The notes beneath the pieces are model-generated. The model saw nothing but the letters and a program-made list of their open reading frames with translations. It did not search any database and was not told where the DNA came from. From positions 11,002 to 75,001 of the forward strand of contig JANOQW010000017.1 in NCBI GenBank assembly GCA_031422335.1: a DNA stretch of 64,000 bases. The letters are read 5' to 3'. The translations under genes and the position numbers were made by a program. The stretch comes from Methylotenera_A sp031422335. Lineage in GTDB: Bacteria > Pseudomonadota > Gammaproteobacteria > Burkholderiales > Methylophilaceae. This document shows, piece by piece, positions 34,955 through 44,582 of the stretch; positions within the stretch are counted from its first letter, which is position 1; every line of letters begins with the position of its first letter.

Positions 34955-37900
34955 ATGCAATCTGCAACAGAAATTAAACTTCGTGAGCTACTAGCTCAAC
35001 GTATTCTCATTTTAGATGGTGCGATGGGCACCATGATTCAGCAATATAAGCTGACCGAGGCGGATTATCGCGGTGCGCGTTTTGTCGATTTTAAAGCGCC
35101 AGCTGGCCAGCGCGAGCTATTTGTTAAGGGCAATAACGAGCTATTAAGCCTAACCCAGCCGCATATTATTCAAGAAATTCACGAGCAATATTTGGCCGCA
35201 GGCGCCGATATTATTGAAACCAATACCTTCGGCGCGACCAGCGTGGCGCAAGATGATTACCACATGGCGTATTTGGTGCATGAGATGAATGTGCAATCTG
35301 CCAAGCTCGCCCGCGCTGCATGCGATAAATACAGCACGCCTGATAAGCCACGCTTTGTGGCGGGCGCGCTTGGGCCAACGCCAAAAACTGCCAGCATCTC
35401 GCCTGACGTAAACGACCCCGCTGCGCGTAATGTGAGTTTTGACCAGTTAGTGAACGCTTACTTAGCGCAAACGCGTGCCTTGGTAGAAGGTGGCGCGCAT
35501 ATTTTAATGGTCGAAACCATATTCGATACGCTCAATTGCAAAGCCGCTTTATTTGCCATTGATATGTTTTTTGATGAGGTTGGCTACACCTTGCCGTTGA
35601 TGATTTCTGGCACGGTGACCGATGCATCAGGGCGTATTTTATCTGGCCAAACAGTGACGGCATTTTGGAACTCGATTCGCCATGCCAAGCCGCTCACTGT
35701 TGGCTTAAACTGCGCGCTAGGCGCGACGCTGATGCGGCCGTATGCGCAAGAATTAAGCAATATTGCTGATACGTTTGTGTGCATTTACCCGAATGCTGGG
35801 CTGCCTAATCCGATGAGTGACACGGGTTTTGACGAAACGCCCGATGTCACATCTAGCTTAGTGAAAGAGTTTGCCAATAGTGGTTTTATTAATATTGCAG
35901 GCGGTTGTTGCGGAACCACCCCTAGTCATATCAAGGCTATCGCAGATAGCCTTGCTTTTATCATGCCGCGTACCATACCCGAGGTACCAATATCCATGCG
36001 CCTTGCAGGGCTTGAGCCATTTATCGTCGATGAAAGCTCATTATTCGTTAACGTCGGTGAGCGTACCAATGTCACTGGCTCTAAAGCCTTCGCGCGGCTA
36101 ATTATTAACGAACAATATGATGAAGCGCTCTCGGTGGCGCGCCAACAGGTGGAAAACGGCGCGCAAGTCATTGACATTAACATGGATGAAGGCATGTTGG
36201 ATGCCGTCAAAGCCATGACGCATTTTTTGAATTTAATCGCCAGCGAGCCAGATATCGCCCGCGTGCCAGTGATGATTGATTCATCCAAATGGTCTGTCAT
36301 CGAGGCTGGGCTTAAATGCGTGCAAGGCAAAGCGATTGTCAATTCCATCTCGATGAAAGAAGGCGAAGCCGAATTTTTACGCCAAGCCAAATTATGCCGC
36401 CGTTATGGCGCAGCGGTCATCGTGATGGCGTTTGACGAAAAAGGTCAGGCTGATACGTTTGCGCGCAAGACGGAAATTTGTAAACGTGCTTATGATTTAC
36501 TGGTCAGTAGAGGCTTCCCGCCAGAAGATATTATTTTTGACCCGAATATTTTCGCGATTGCCACGGGCATAGAAGAACACAACAATTACGCAGTGGACTT
36601 TATTGAGGCCACACGCTGGATTAAGCAAAACTTGCCGCACGCCAAAATTTCGGGTGGCGTGAGTAACGTCAGCTTTAGCTTCCGCGGCAACGACCCCGCG
36701 CGCGAGGCGATTCACACCGTATTTTTGTATCACGCAATCAAAGCGGGTATGACAATGGGCATTGTGAATGCGGGCATGATGGGCATTTACGATGATCTCT
36801 CAGCTGAGCTAAAAGAGCGTGTGGAAGACGTGGTTTTAAACCGCCGGGATGATGCGACTGAGCGCATGATTGAAATTGCTGGCACCTTAGTGGCAGGTGG
36901 CAAAAAAGAAGCTGCTACGCTGGAATGGCGTGGCTCCGCCGAGCAACCAATTAGCGTAAATAAACGCCTAGAACACGCCATGGTGCATGGCATTACCGAT
37001 TTTATTGTAGAAGATACCGAAGAAGCGCGCGCGGCGTTTGTAAAATCGGGTGGACGCCCGATTCATGTGATTGAAGGCCCGCTGATGGACGGTATGAACG
37101 TGGTCGGCGATTTGTTTGGCCAAGGTAAAATGTTTCTGCCACAAGTGGTGAAGTCTGCGCGGGTGATGAAAACTGCGGTTGCGCACTTAATTCCGTTTAT
37201 TGAGGCAGAAAAAGCGGCGGATGAGGCTAGAACAGGCATAGTTTCTAAGCCAAAAGGCAAAATGGTGATTGCGACGGTGAAAGGCGATGTGCACGACATC
37301 GGCAAAAATATCGTCAGTGTGGTGTTGCAATGTAACAATTTTGAGGTGGTGAACATGGGCGTTATGGTGCCAGCGGCAGAGATTTTAGCCATGGCCAAGG
37401 CTGAGAATGCCGATATTATTGGCTTAAGCGGTTTGATTACGCCTAGCTTGGAGGAAATGACGCATATTGCCAAAGAAATGCAACGTGATCCTTATTTTGC
37501 AAAGGCGCAAACACCACTGTTGATTGGCGGCGCCACTTGCTCACGTGCGCACACCGCAGTCAAAATCGCACCGTATTACGATGGCCCAATTGTCTATGTG
37601 CCAGATGCTTCTAGAAGCGTTTCGGTGATGCAAAATTTGCTTACGCCTGAGACGCGCGGCGCCTATTTGGCTGAGATTCAGGCCGATTACGCTAAAGCGC
37701 GCGAGCAACACGCTAATAAAAAAGGCGTGCCAATGCTCACTATTGTCGATGCACGCGCCAATAAATCTAAATTGAGTTTTGCGGGCGAATTTGCGCCTGT
37801 AAAGCCCAAATTTATTGGTCGCCGCGTGTTTAAAAATATCGATTTAAGCTTAATCGCTAAATACATCGATTGGTCTCCATTCTTCCAAACTTGGGATTTA

Positions 37901-38716
37901 GCAGGTGCTTACCCCGCCATTTTGAAAGATAAAGTAGTCGGCGAAGCCGCGACAAAAGTGTTTGCCGAGGCGCAAGCCATGTTAAAAAAAATCATTGATG
38001 GGCGTTGGCTAACCGCCAATGGCGTGATTGCACTGCAACCCGCCAATACAGTGAATGATGACGATATTGAAATTTATACTGATGACACGCGCAGCCAAGT
38101 GGCATTTACTTATTACGGCATGCGCCAGCAAGCGGTAAAACCCGTGATTGATGGTGTGGCTAGACCAAACCAATGTTTAAGCGACTTTATTGCGCCCAAA
38201 GACGTGGCAGACGACTATGTAGGTTTATTTGCCGTGACTGGCGGTTTAGGTACTGAAAAAATCGAAAAACGCTTCGCAGATGCCAACGATGATTTTAGCG
38301 GTATTATGTTTAAATCGCTTGCAGACCGCTTAGCTGAAGCCTTTGCTGAATACATGCACGAACGCGTCCGTACCGATTTTTGGGGCTATGCAAGCAATGA
38401 GCAACTAGCAGTTGATGCGCTAATTAAAGAAGAATACCTTGGCATCCGTCCTGCGCCTGGCTACCCAGCCTGCCCAGACCATACGGTTAAGGCCGATATG
38501 TTCCACTTTCTGCAATGCGATGAAATTGATATGCAGCTCACAGATTCATTTGCCATGATGCCAGCCGCTGCAGTTTCGGGCTTCTATTTGGCGCATAAAC
38601 AAGCTAAATATTTCAGCGTGGATAAAATTGGAGTTGACCAATTAGAAGACATGGCAAAACGTAGAAACCTGCCGAAAGAATATTTAGAGCGCTGGCTCGC
38701 GCCGAATTTAGGATAA
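34955..38716 (+). CDS. metH: Cobalamin-dependent methionine synthase
   Basis: Transfers methyl from methyl-THF to homocysteine through methylcobalamin. All four modules are present in 1253 residues. The homocysteine domain has zinc ligands in GLNCALG (about residue 253) and GGCCGTT (about 316). The pterin domain follows (VGERTNVTGSKAFARLI). The B12 domain has the cap and the cobalt-ligand motif GDVHDIGKN near 777. The activation domain ends with IRPAPGYPACPDHT near the C-terminus. The upstream 147 bp holds no B12, SAM or SAH riboswitch that I recognise. The stop overlaps the mpl start by one base. Confidence 0.97.
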   Translation: MQSATEIKLRELLAQRILILDGAMGTMIQQYKLTEADYRGARFVDFKAPAGQRELFVKGNNELLSLTQPHIIQEIHEQYLAAGADIIETNTFGATSVAQDDYHMAYLVHEMNVQSAKLARAACDKYSTPDKPRFVAGALGPTPKTASISPDVNDPAARNVSFDQLVNAYLAQTRALVEGGAHILMVETIFDTLNCKAALFAIDMFFDEVGYTLPLMISGTVTDASGRILSGQTVTAFWNSIRHAKPLTVGLNCALGATLMRPYAQELSNIADTFVCIYPNAGLPNPMSDTGFDETPDVTSSLVKEFANSGFINIAGGCCGTTPSHIKAIADSLAFIMPRTIPEVPISMRLAGLEPFIVDESSLFVNVGERTNVTGSKAFARLIINEQYDEALSVARQQVENGAQVIDINMDEGMLDAVKAMTHFLNLIASEPDIARVPVMIDSSKWSVIEAGLKCVQGKAIVNSISMKEGEAEFLRQAKLCRRYGAAVIVMAFDEKGQADTFARKTEICKRAYDLLVSRGFPPEDIIFDPNIFAIATGIEEHNNYAVDFIEATRWIKQNLPHAKISGGVSNVSFSFRGNDPAREAIHTVFLYHAIKAGMTMGIVNAGMMGIYDDLSAELKERVEDVVLNRRDDATERMIEIAGTLVAGGKKEAATLEWRGSAEQPISVNKRLEHAMVHGITDFIVEDTEEARAAFVKSGGRPIHVIEGPLMDGMNVVGDLFGQGKMFLPQVVKSARVMKTAVAHLIPFIEAEKAADEARTGIVSKPKGKMVIATVKGDVHDIGKNIVSVVLQCNNFEVVNMGVMVPAAEILAMAKAENADIIGLSGLITPSLEEMTHIAKEMQRDPYFAKAQTPLLIGGATCSRAHTAVKIAPYYDGPIVYVPDASRSVSVMQNLLTPETRGAYLAEIQADYAKAREQHANKKGVPMLTIVDARANKSKLSFAGEFAPVKPKFIGRRVFKNIDLSLIAKYIDWSPFFQTWDLAGAYPAILKDKVVGEAATKVFAEAQAMLKKIIDGRWLTANGVIALQPANTVNDDDIEIYTDDTRSQVAFTYYGMRQQAVKPVIDGVARPNQCLSDFIAPKDVADDYVGLFAVTGGLGTEKIEKRFADANDDFSGIMFKSLADRLAEAFAEYMHERVRTDFWGYASNEQLAVDALIKEEYLGIRPAPGYPACPDHTVKADMFHFLQCDEIDMQLTDSFAMMPAAAVSGFYLAHKQAKYFSVDKIGVDQLEDMAKRRNLPKEYLERWLAPNLG
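35985..36010 (-). repeat. Copy of the CGCATGGATATT motif inside metH
   Basis: An exact core on the minus strand (35989-35998), plus the left arm CCTGCAA seen in the intergenic copy. On the coding strand it reads P-I-S-M-R, a different frame from the tsaC and lplT copies. Confidence 0.7.
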
Positions 38717-40089
38717 TGATGCATATTCATATTTTAGGTATTTGCGGTACATTTATGGGTGGCATTGCAGTGCTGGCCAAGCAGGCAGGGCATCGGGTTA
38801 CTGGCTGTGATGCCAATGTTTATCCGCCGATGAGTACGCAATTAGAGGCGCAGGGTATTGAGTTGATTGAAGGCTTTTCGCCAGAGCAAACCAAATTCAA
38901 TCCTGATATTTATGTGATTGGTAACGTAGTTTCGCGTGGCAATCTGTTGATGGAAGAAGTTTTGAATCTTGGTTTGCCGTATATCTCTGGCCCACAATGG
39001 TTGGCAGAGAATGTGCTGCAAGGCAAGTGGGTATTGGCGGTGGCGGGTACACACGGCAAAACCACAACATCTTCTATGTTAGCGTGGATATTGGAATATG
39101 CGGGTTTGGCACCTGGCTTTTTGATTGGTGGCGTGCCTGAGAACTTTGGGGTTTCAGCTAGACTTCCCCAGCAACCTAAGCAAGATGCAAAAAGCACTTC
39201 GCCTTTCTTTGTGATTGAGGCAGATGAATACGACACAGCTTTTTTTGATAAGCGTTCAAAATTTGTGCACTACCGCCCACGCACCGCTATTTTGAATAAT
39301 TTAGAGTTTGACCACGCCGACATTTTTGATGATTTGGCGGCGATTGAGAAACAGTTTCATCATTTAGTTAGAACAGTCCCGCAGCAAGGTTTGGTAGTGA
39401 GTAATAAGCAGGAAAGCTTAGAACGCGTGATTGCCAAAGGCTGTTGGAGCAATTTGGAATTTTTTGGCGATGTGCAAGGTTGGCAAATTCAAAACGTGGA
39501 TACGCAAGGCCGTTTTGATGTGCTACTAAATGGCGAACGGCAAGGTAATGTCAGCTGGAATTTGATGGGCGCACACAATCGCATGAATGCGTTAGCCTGC
39601 ATTGCCGCTGCGCGTCATGTGGGCGTGGCGCCGTGCATTGCCATTGAGGCGCTAGGCGAATTTAAAAATGTAAAACGCCGCATGGAAGTACGTGGCGTGG
39701 TGAATAATATCACCGTATATGACGATTTCGCACATCACCCCACTGCTATTGAAACCACAGTAGCAGGCTTACGCGCTAAAGTAGGTAGCGCTAGAATTAT
39801 CGCTGTGCTTGAGCCGCGTAGTAACACGATGAAACTGGGTGTAATGAAAGCCGCGTTGCCTGCTTGTTTGAAGGATGCAGACTTGGTGTTTTGTTATGGT
39901 GCAAATTTAGGTTGGGATGCGGCAGAAGTCCTAAAACCGTTGGGACAAAAAGCACAAAGCTTTGATGACCTAGATAAATTAGTGCAAGCCATTGCAAAAG
40001 CAGCCAATTCAGGCGACCATATCTTAGTGATGAGTAATGGCGGCTTTGGTGGCGTGCATCAAAAAATATTGGATGCATTTACTAACTAG
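38716..40089 (+). CDS. mpl: UDP-N-acetylmuramate:L-alanyl-gamma-D-glutamyl-meso-DAP ligase
   Basis: Re-attaches recycled murein tripeptide to UDP-MurNAc. A 457-residue Mur-ligase-family protein with the N-terminal GICGTFMGGIAVLAKQAGH, ATP loop GTHGKTTTSSML near residue 112, EADEYDTAFFDKRSKFVHY, and the C-terminal VYDDFAHHPTAIETT. The EADEYDTAFFDKRSKF block separates Mpl from MurC. It overlaps the metH stop by one base. Together with mltA, dacC and rlpA in the window it points to active cell-wall recycling. Confidence 0.95.
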   Translation: MMHIHILGICGTFMGGIAVLAKQAGHRVTGCDANVYPPMSTQLEAQGIELIEGFSPEQTKFNPDIYVIGNVVSRGNLLMEEVLNLGLPYISGPQWLAENVLQGKWVLAVAGTHGKTTTSSMLAWILEYAGLAPGFLIGGVPENFGVSARLPQQPKQDAKSTSPFFVIEADEYDTAFFDKRSKFVHYRPRTAILNNLEFDHADIFDDLAAIEKQFHHLVRTVPQQGLVVSNKQESLERVIAKGCWSNLEFFGDVQGWQIQNVDTQGRFDVLLNGERQGNVSWNLMGAHNRMNALACIAAARHVGVAPCIAIEALGEFKNVKRRMEVRGVVNNITVYDDFAHHPTAIETTVAGLRAKVGSARIIAVLEPRSNTMKLGVMKAALPACLKDADLVFCYGANLGWDAAEVLKPLGQKAQSFDDLDKLVQAIAKAANSGDHILVMSNGGFGGVHQKILDAFTN

Positions 40090-40112
40090 CAAAAAACGGA
40101 GAAAAGCGAAGT

Positions 40113-41093
40113 TTGAGTGTTGCGCTAAAACAAACAGAAGTGGCTGCAAGGTTAGCCACCACAAAAACCATCAGCGCATTTACTGTGGCGATTTGGCTTT
40201 CTGTTCTTGTTCATGGCGTTATTTTAAGCATCAAGTTTGAGCCAGAATTACGCAAACTGGCTGATAAACTGCCCAGTTTGGACGTAGTATTGGTGAATGC
40301 AAAAACTAAAACTGCACCAGATAAAGCTGAATTACTAGCACAAGCCAATTTGGACCGCGGTGGTAATACCGATGAAAACCGCAAGCTGAAAACTGCACTG
40401 CCCGCGCCAAAAGAAAGAACCACCGAAGTAAAATTACAGCCAAACTCTGAAGCACGCAGCGCGGCAAAATCGGCCAAGTTAAAAGCACAAGAAACGCGCG
40501 AGCAAAAGCGCGTGGATGATCTAGAAAAGCAAGCGCAAGAGCTGTTAACCCAAATTAACTCGACCAAAAAAATAGAATCGAATCCCACGCAAAATGCAGC
40601 ATCTGCTGATCCAGAGCAAGGTGAGCAAAAAGCTAAATCAAAAACATTTGACCGTGCCGATTTAATTGCTGCCAGCCTTGAGATGGATAGGTTGCAAGCG
40701 CAAATTGATAAGCGGCAAGAAGAATACCAAAAACGCCCCAAACGTAAATTTATTGGTGCGCGTACCAAAGAGTACCGGTTTGCATTGTATGTGGAATCAT
40801 GGCGACAAAAGGTAGAGCGCATCGGTAACATGAATTACCCCGAGGCAGCAAGAGCGCAAAAATTGTATGGTCAATTGCGCATGACGGTATCGATTAAAGC
40901 CGATGGTAGCCTAGAAAGCGTGGTCATCGACCAGCCATCGAATCACAAAGTATTAGATGAGGCAGCTAAGCGCATTGTCGAGTTGGGGGCGCCATATGCA
41001 GTGTTTCCTGCAGATATTAAGCATGATACGGATATTTTGAGCATTACCCGAACATGGACTTTTACCCAAGACGACCAACTTGCTACTCAGTAG
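40113..41093 (+). CDS. TonB-like energy transducer
   Basis: A 326-residue protein with one N-terminal membrane segment (about residues 20-40). A long charged region rich in Lys, Glu, Gln and Ala follows, and a C-terminal TonB-type domain from about residue 235 (MNYPEAARAQKLYGQLRMTVSIKADGSL). The charged middle lacks the Pro-Glu/Pro-Lys repeats of classical TonB and resembles TolA more in composition. No exbB or exbD is nearby. The start is TTG 40113 behind CGGAGAAA. It follows mpl by 23 bases. It probably drives an outer-membrane receptor. Confidence 0.78.
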   Translation: MSVALKQTEVAARLATTKTISAFTVAIWLSVLVHGVILSIKFEPELRKLADKLPSLDVVLVNAKTKTAPDKAELLAQANLDRGGNTDENRKLKTALPAPKERTTEVKLQPNSEARSAAKSAKLKAQETREQKRVDDLEKQAQELLTQINSTKKIESNPTQNAASADPEQGEQKAKSKTFDRADLIAASLEMDRLQAQIDKRQEEYQKRPKRKFIGARTKEYRFALYVESWRQKVERIGNMNYPEAARAQKLYGQLRMTVSIKADGSLESVVIDQPSNHKVLDEAAKRIVELGAPYAVFPADIKHDTDILSITRTWTFTQDDQLATQ

Positions 41094-41101
41094 CCATTAT
41101 C

Positions 41102-41181
41102 TTTCGCTTTTATGCGTTGTTTTTTTACTCGCCGTACAAATGCGTACTGTCTTCGTAAAAATGCCTAGCCTAAAAGCGAAA
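41102..41181. repeat. Nested inverted-repeat structure downstream of the TonB-like gene
   Basis: TTTCGCTTTTA at 41102 is the exact inverse of TAAAAGCGAAA ending at 41181. Within lie TTTTTAC with GTAAAAA, and two GTAC palindromes. The 80-base unit could fold into one long multi-step hairpin. It may be a terminator or a dispersed mobile repeat. Confidence 0.6.
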
Positions 41182-41221
41182 TCTGAATGACTAGTAACTT
41201 TGACTATTTTTTAGAAAAATA

Positions 41222-41536
41222 ATGACCAATTTTTATCAATACCACGTATTTTTTTGCTTAAATCAGCGTGATAACGGCGAAGCCTGCTGCATGGATAAAG
41301 GCGCAGAAGCGGCGTTTGATCACATGAAAATGCGTGTAAAAAAACTAAAATTGAATGGCGAAGGTAAAGTGCGTATTAATCGTTCTGGTTGTTTAGATAG
41401 ATGCGCGCAAGGCCCGCTGATGGTGGTTTACCCGCAAGCCATTTGGTACACATTTGTGGATAACGAAGACATTGATGAAATTATTGAAAGCCATTTGGTG
41501 AACGGCAAAGTGGTCGAGCGTTTAGTTATTAGCTAG
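41222..41536 (+). CDS. Thioredoxin-like [2Fe-2S] ferredoxin
   Basis: A 104-residue small iron-sulfur protein of the thioredoxin-fold ferredoxin family. Ligand candidates are C12 (FFCLN), C22 or C23 (EACCMD), C57 and C61 (SGCLDRCAQGP). The spacing SGCLDRC-x2-GP is typical. HVFFCLNQRDNG at the start is the signature of the single-domain bacterial form. Its electron-transfer partner is unknown. The 3' end overlaps the convergent HIT gene by 15 bases. Confidence 0.88.
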   Translation: MTNFYQYHVFFCLNQRDNGEACCMDKGAEAAFDHMKMRVKKLKLNGEGKVRINRSGCLDRCAQGPLMVVYPQAIWYTFVDNEDIDEIIESHLVNGKVVERLVIS

Positions 41537-41959
41537 TGCGCACGCAATATGCGCTTTTATTTTATCAATTAACATTGATTTGGCATGGCCAGAGAGCGCA
41601 TGGATATTGGGTTGCAGAGCATCATTTGTAGCCACACCCCAATGACTGTTTGGAAAATGCTTGTCATCTGCAAAACGCGGGATAATATGCCAGTGTAAGT
41701 GTGGGGTTTTGTTACCAAGGCTGGCCAAGTTAATTTTTTCTGGATTCACCACTTCGCGCATGGCCACTTCTACTGCGAATACTACTTCCATCATGCGCGC
41801 GCGCTGTTCAGGTGCTAAATCGCTCATTTCTTTGATATGCTCAACTAGTTCTACACGGCAATAGGCAGGGTAATCAGCATCATTTAGTAGCACCACACGG
41901 CAAAAATTATCTTGCCACAAAATTTCGTGTGGGCTGGGTTTACATAAGTCGCAAGTCAT
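41522..41959 (-). CDS. HIT-family hydrolase
   Basis: A 145-residue histidine-triad nucleotide hydrolase. The triad is H87-x-H89-x-H91 (PHLHWHIIPRF). The N-terminus has a CDLC-type knuckle. Members hydrolyse dinucleoside polyphosphates or nucleoside phosphoramidates. The ATG overlaps the nadA stop by one base (TAATG), so it is translated from the nadA message. Its last 15 bases overlap the ferredoxin gene in the opposite direction, so the two messages form a short antisense overlap. Confidence 0.9.
   Translation of the reverse strand: MTCDLCKPSPHEILWQDNFCRVVLLNDADYPAYCRVELVEHIKEMSDLAPEQRARMMEVVFAVEVAMREVVNPEKINLASLGNKTPHLHWHIIPRFADDKHFPNSHWGVATNDALQPNIHALSGHAKSMLIDKIKAHIACALANN
41597..41623 (+). 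repeat. Copy of the CGCATGGATATT motif inside the HIT gene
   Basis: An exact core at 41599-41608. The following bases TTGCAGAGCATC are identical to the intergenic copy at 58623-58663. Confidence 0.75.
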
Positions 41960-43056
41960 TACGAGGCAGCAAGCATGCGCTCTAGCGTTAATTTTGCTAA
42001 AACAGCTTCATGTGCAGGCACTTTAATTTGGTTGACTACATTGCCTTCGGCCAAATTCTCTAGTGTCCAGGCCAAATGTTGCGGGTCAATGCGTGCCATG
42101 GTTGAACATTCGCACACCACGTGGCTCATAAATTGTACGTGTTTACCTTGCGGTTTCATTTGTTCTGCCAAACGTGTGACCAAGTTCAACTCTGTACCAA
42201 CCAGCCATTTGGTGTTGGCTGGCGCGTCTGAAACAGTTCTTAGAATATACTCAGTTGAGCCGACAAAATCAGAGTTTAAACACACTTCAAACGGTGCTTC
42301 GGGGTGAGAGATTACATGGCCATCGGGATGCAGTTTTCGAAAATGTTCAATATTTTGTAGGCGGAACATTTGATGCACCGCACAGTGGCCTTTCCACAAC
42401 AAAATCTTAGCGTTTTGAATTTGCTCAACGGTTAAGCCACCTTGCGGTTGGTCTGGGTCCCAAATTGGCATTTGCTCTAATGGGATGCCCATTTTATGGC
42501 CTGACCATCTGCCCAAGTTTTGATCGGGAAAGAACAACACTTTCTCGCGCTGTTTAAAGCTCCAGTCCAATATTTTTGGTGCGTTGGTGCTGGTGCAAAC
42601 AATACCACCATGCTCCCCACAGAATGCTTTTAAATCTGCCGCCGAATTAATGTAAGTCACTGGCGTGATTTTTTCATCAAAATTCAGCACTTTACTCAAT
42701 TCGCGGTAACTGCGCTCTACTTTGGCCAAGTTAGCCATATCCGCCATGCTGCAGCCAGCAGCTAGGTCCGGCAATACAACTATCTGTTCGGGGCGGCTTA
42801 AAATATCGGCCACTTCGGCCATGAAATGTACGCCTAAAAATACAATAAATTCGGCATCTAAATCTTCACAATATTTAGAGAGCTTGAGTGAATCACCAGT
42901 GAAATCGGCATGGCGATACACACTTTCGTGCTGGTAGTGGTGGCCTAAAATCACCAAGCGTTTACCCAATTTATTGCGTGCAGCAATAATGCGGCGCTGG
43001 CAATCGGCGTCTTCTACTGCTTGGTATTTTTCGAATTTTATGGCTGCGGTTTGCAT
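41959..43056 (-). CDS. nadA: Quinolinate synthase NadA
   Basis: Condenses iminoaspartate with DHAP to quinolinate for NAD. A 365-residue [4Fe-4S] enzyme. The expected cluster cysteines are C102 (AAGCSMADM), one in the central KGHCAVHQ region (about residue 222), and one in VVCECSTM near 320. LGHHYQHESVYRHADFTGDS at residues 38-57 binds substrate. NadB and NadC are not in the window. It is upstream of and coupled to the HIT gene. Confidence 0.95.
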   Translation of the reverse strand: MQTAAIKFEKYQAVEDADCQRRIIAARNKLGKRLVILGHHYQHESVYRHADFTGDSLKLSKYCEDLDAEFIVFLGVHFMAEVADILSRPEQIVVLPDLAAGCSMADMANLAKVERSYRELSKVLNFDEKITPVTYINSAADLKAFCGEHGGIVCTSTNAPKILDWSFKQREKVLFFPDQNLGRWSGHKMGIPLEQMPIWDPDQPQGGLTVEQIQNAKILLWKGHCAVHQMFRLQNIEHFRKLHPDGHVISHPEAPFEVCLNSDFVGSTEYILRTVSDAPANTKWLVGTELNLVTRLAEQMKPQGKHVQFMSHVVCECSTMARIDPQHLAWTLENLAEGNVVNQIKVPAHEAVLAKLTLERMLAAS

Positions 43057-43066
43057 AATGACTATT

Positions 43067-43516
43067 TTATAACTTTAAGTTGTTTCTTTCACCTAATCTT
43101 TTTAGTGCATCAATATTGGTCCAGCTAAATACGCGCGTTGCAGCTTCGCGCCAATCTACCCACTCGTAGTGCGTATGTTCATCGGCGGCTAAGGTAATAT
43201 CCATGCGGCTTGGCAGACATAAACCAAAAAGATGTTCGCGGTTTTCTACCACACCTGCTGCATAGCGGTGGCGCCAATGAGGGTAAATTTCGTACACATT
43301 ACTTGCTTGCCAATCTTGAAAATCATACTTAGCCGCATCCAAGCCAGTTTCTTCCATCACCTCACGAATTGCCGCTTGCTTGGGGGTTTCGTCGCCTTCT
43401 ACACTGCCAGTGACCGATTGCCAAAAACCTGCTTTATCGGCGCGCTGCATAATCAACACTTGTAAATCGGCGGTGTGGATGAGCACCAGCGCAGAAATGG
43501 GGGTTTTAAAGGTCAA
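43067..43516 (-). CDS. nudB: Dihydroneopterin triphosphate diphosphatase (Nudix)
   Basis: A 149-residue Nudix hydrolase acting in folate synthesis by removing pyrophosphate from dihydroneopterin triphosphate. The Nudix box runs from GSVEGDETPKQAAIREVMEETG at about residue 37 with all catalytic glutamates. WQSVTGS before it and YPHWRHRYAAGVVENREHLF after it are characteristic of the NudB subgroup. The start is TTG 43516, because there is no ATG before the conserved core. It lies 10 bases upstream of nadA on the same strand. Confidence 0.88.
   Translation of the reverse strand: MTFKTPISALVLIHTADLQVLIMQRADKAGFWQSVTGSVEGDETPKQAAIREVMEETGLDAAKYDFQDWQASNVYEIYPHWRHRYAAGVVENREHLFGLCLPSRMDITLAADEHTHYEWVDWREAATRVFSWTNIDALKRLGERNNLKL
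43196..43207 (-). repeat. Copy of the CGCATGGATATT motif inside nudB
   Basis: An exact 12-mer on the minus strand, read here as R-M-D-I. Confidence 0.7.
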
Positions 43517-43545
43517 AGTTATAATTCAAAATAAAAATTCAAAGG

Positions 43546-44526
43546 TTAAATTGTTTTTGCCGCTTGGATTAAGTTTTTAGGCAACTGAAACACAACGCTT
43601 TCAACTACGCCTTGTAACTCAGACACGTTATCAGCGCCTAAAGTTTGCAGTTTCGCAATCACCTCTTTCACCAAAATTTCGGGCGCGGAGGCACCAGCGG
43701 AAACGCCAATTTTTTTCTTGCCAATCAACCATTCCGGCTTTAAATACGTCGCGTTATCTACCATGTAGGCCTCAATACCTTGATTTTGCGCAACTTCGCG
43801 TAATCTGTTGGAATTTGAACTATTGGGCGAGCCGACTACAATCACTAGATCACAATCTTTGGCCATAATTTTTACCGCATCTTGGCGGTTTTGCGTGGCG
43901 TAGCAAATATCATCGCTTTTTGGCGCATGAATATTGGGAAATTTTTCTTTAAGTGCATCAATCACCACCGCTGCATCGTCCATCGATAGCGTGGTTTGTG
44001 TCACATAGGCCAATTTATCTGGATTTTTAATATTCAATTTAGCCACGTCTTCAGGCATTTCGACTAAGTACATCGCCAAACTCGTGTCTTCGGTTTCATC
44101 AACTTGCCCCATGGTCCCCTCAACTTCGGGGTGACCTTTATGGCCTATCATAATAATTTCCATGCCAGCTTTGCGCATTTTGGCGACTTCGATATGTACT
44201 TTGGTGACGAGCGGACAGGTGGCATCAAACGCAATTAAACCGCGACTTTCTGCCTCTGCCCGAATGGCTTTTGAGACGCCGTGCGCACTAAAAATCACCG
44301 TACTGCCTTTGGGAATTACATCTAATTCTTCCACAAAAATGGCGCCTTTGGCACGCAACTCATCCACAACGAACTTATTATGCACCACCTCGTTACGCAC
44401 ATAAATGGGTGCGCCAAACTTTTCTAGCGCTTGCTCCACAATAATAATGGCGCGATCTACCCCAGCGCAAAAGCCACGCGGATTGGCTAACACAATATCT
44501 AGCGCTGCTTGTTTTTGACTATTCAA
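43546..44526 (-). CDS. ispH: 4-hydroxy-3-methylbut-2-enyl diphosphate reductase
   Basis: Last step of the MEP isoprenoid pathway, making IPP and DMAPP. The 326-residue iron-sulfur protein shows C20 (NPRGFCAGVDRA), C104 (FDATCPLVTKVH) and C208 (DDICYATQNRQ), the three cluster ligands. YVRNEVVHNKFVV and FSAHGVS bind substrate, and VGSPNSSNSNRL is conserved. The start is TTG 44526. Only 56 bases separate it from divergent purU, so both promoters overlap. The slpA-type gene often beside ispH is absent. Confidence 0.95.
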   Translation of the reverse strand: MNSQKQAALDIVLANPRGFCAGVDRAIIIVEQALEKFGAPIYVRNEVVHNKFVVDELRAKGAIFVEELDVIPKGSTVIFSAHGVSKAIRAEAESRGLIAFDATCPLVTKVHIEVAKMRKAGMEIIMIGHKGHPEVEGTMGQVDETEDTSLAMYLVEMPEDVAKLNIKNPDKLAYVTQTTLSMDDAAVVIDALKEKFPNIHAPKSDDICYATQNRQDAVKIMAKDCDLVIVVGSPNSSNSNRLREVAQNQGIEAYMVDNATYLKPEWLIGKKKIGVSAGASAPEILVKEVIAKLQTLGADNVSELQGVVESVVFQLPKNLIQAAKTI

Positions 44527-44582
44527 CTCAATAAAGCCTTGATAATTAGGTATAATTGCAAAAAATTTAACTGCATAACGAT

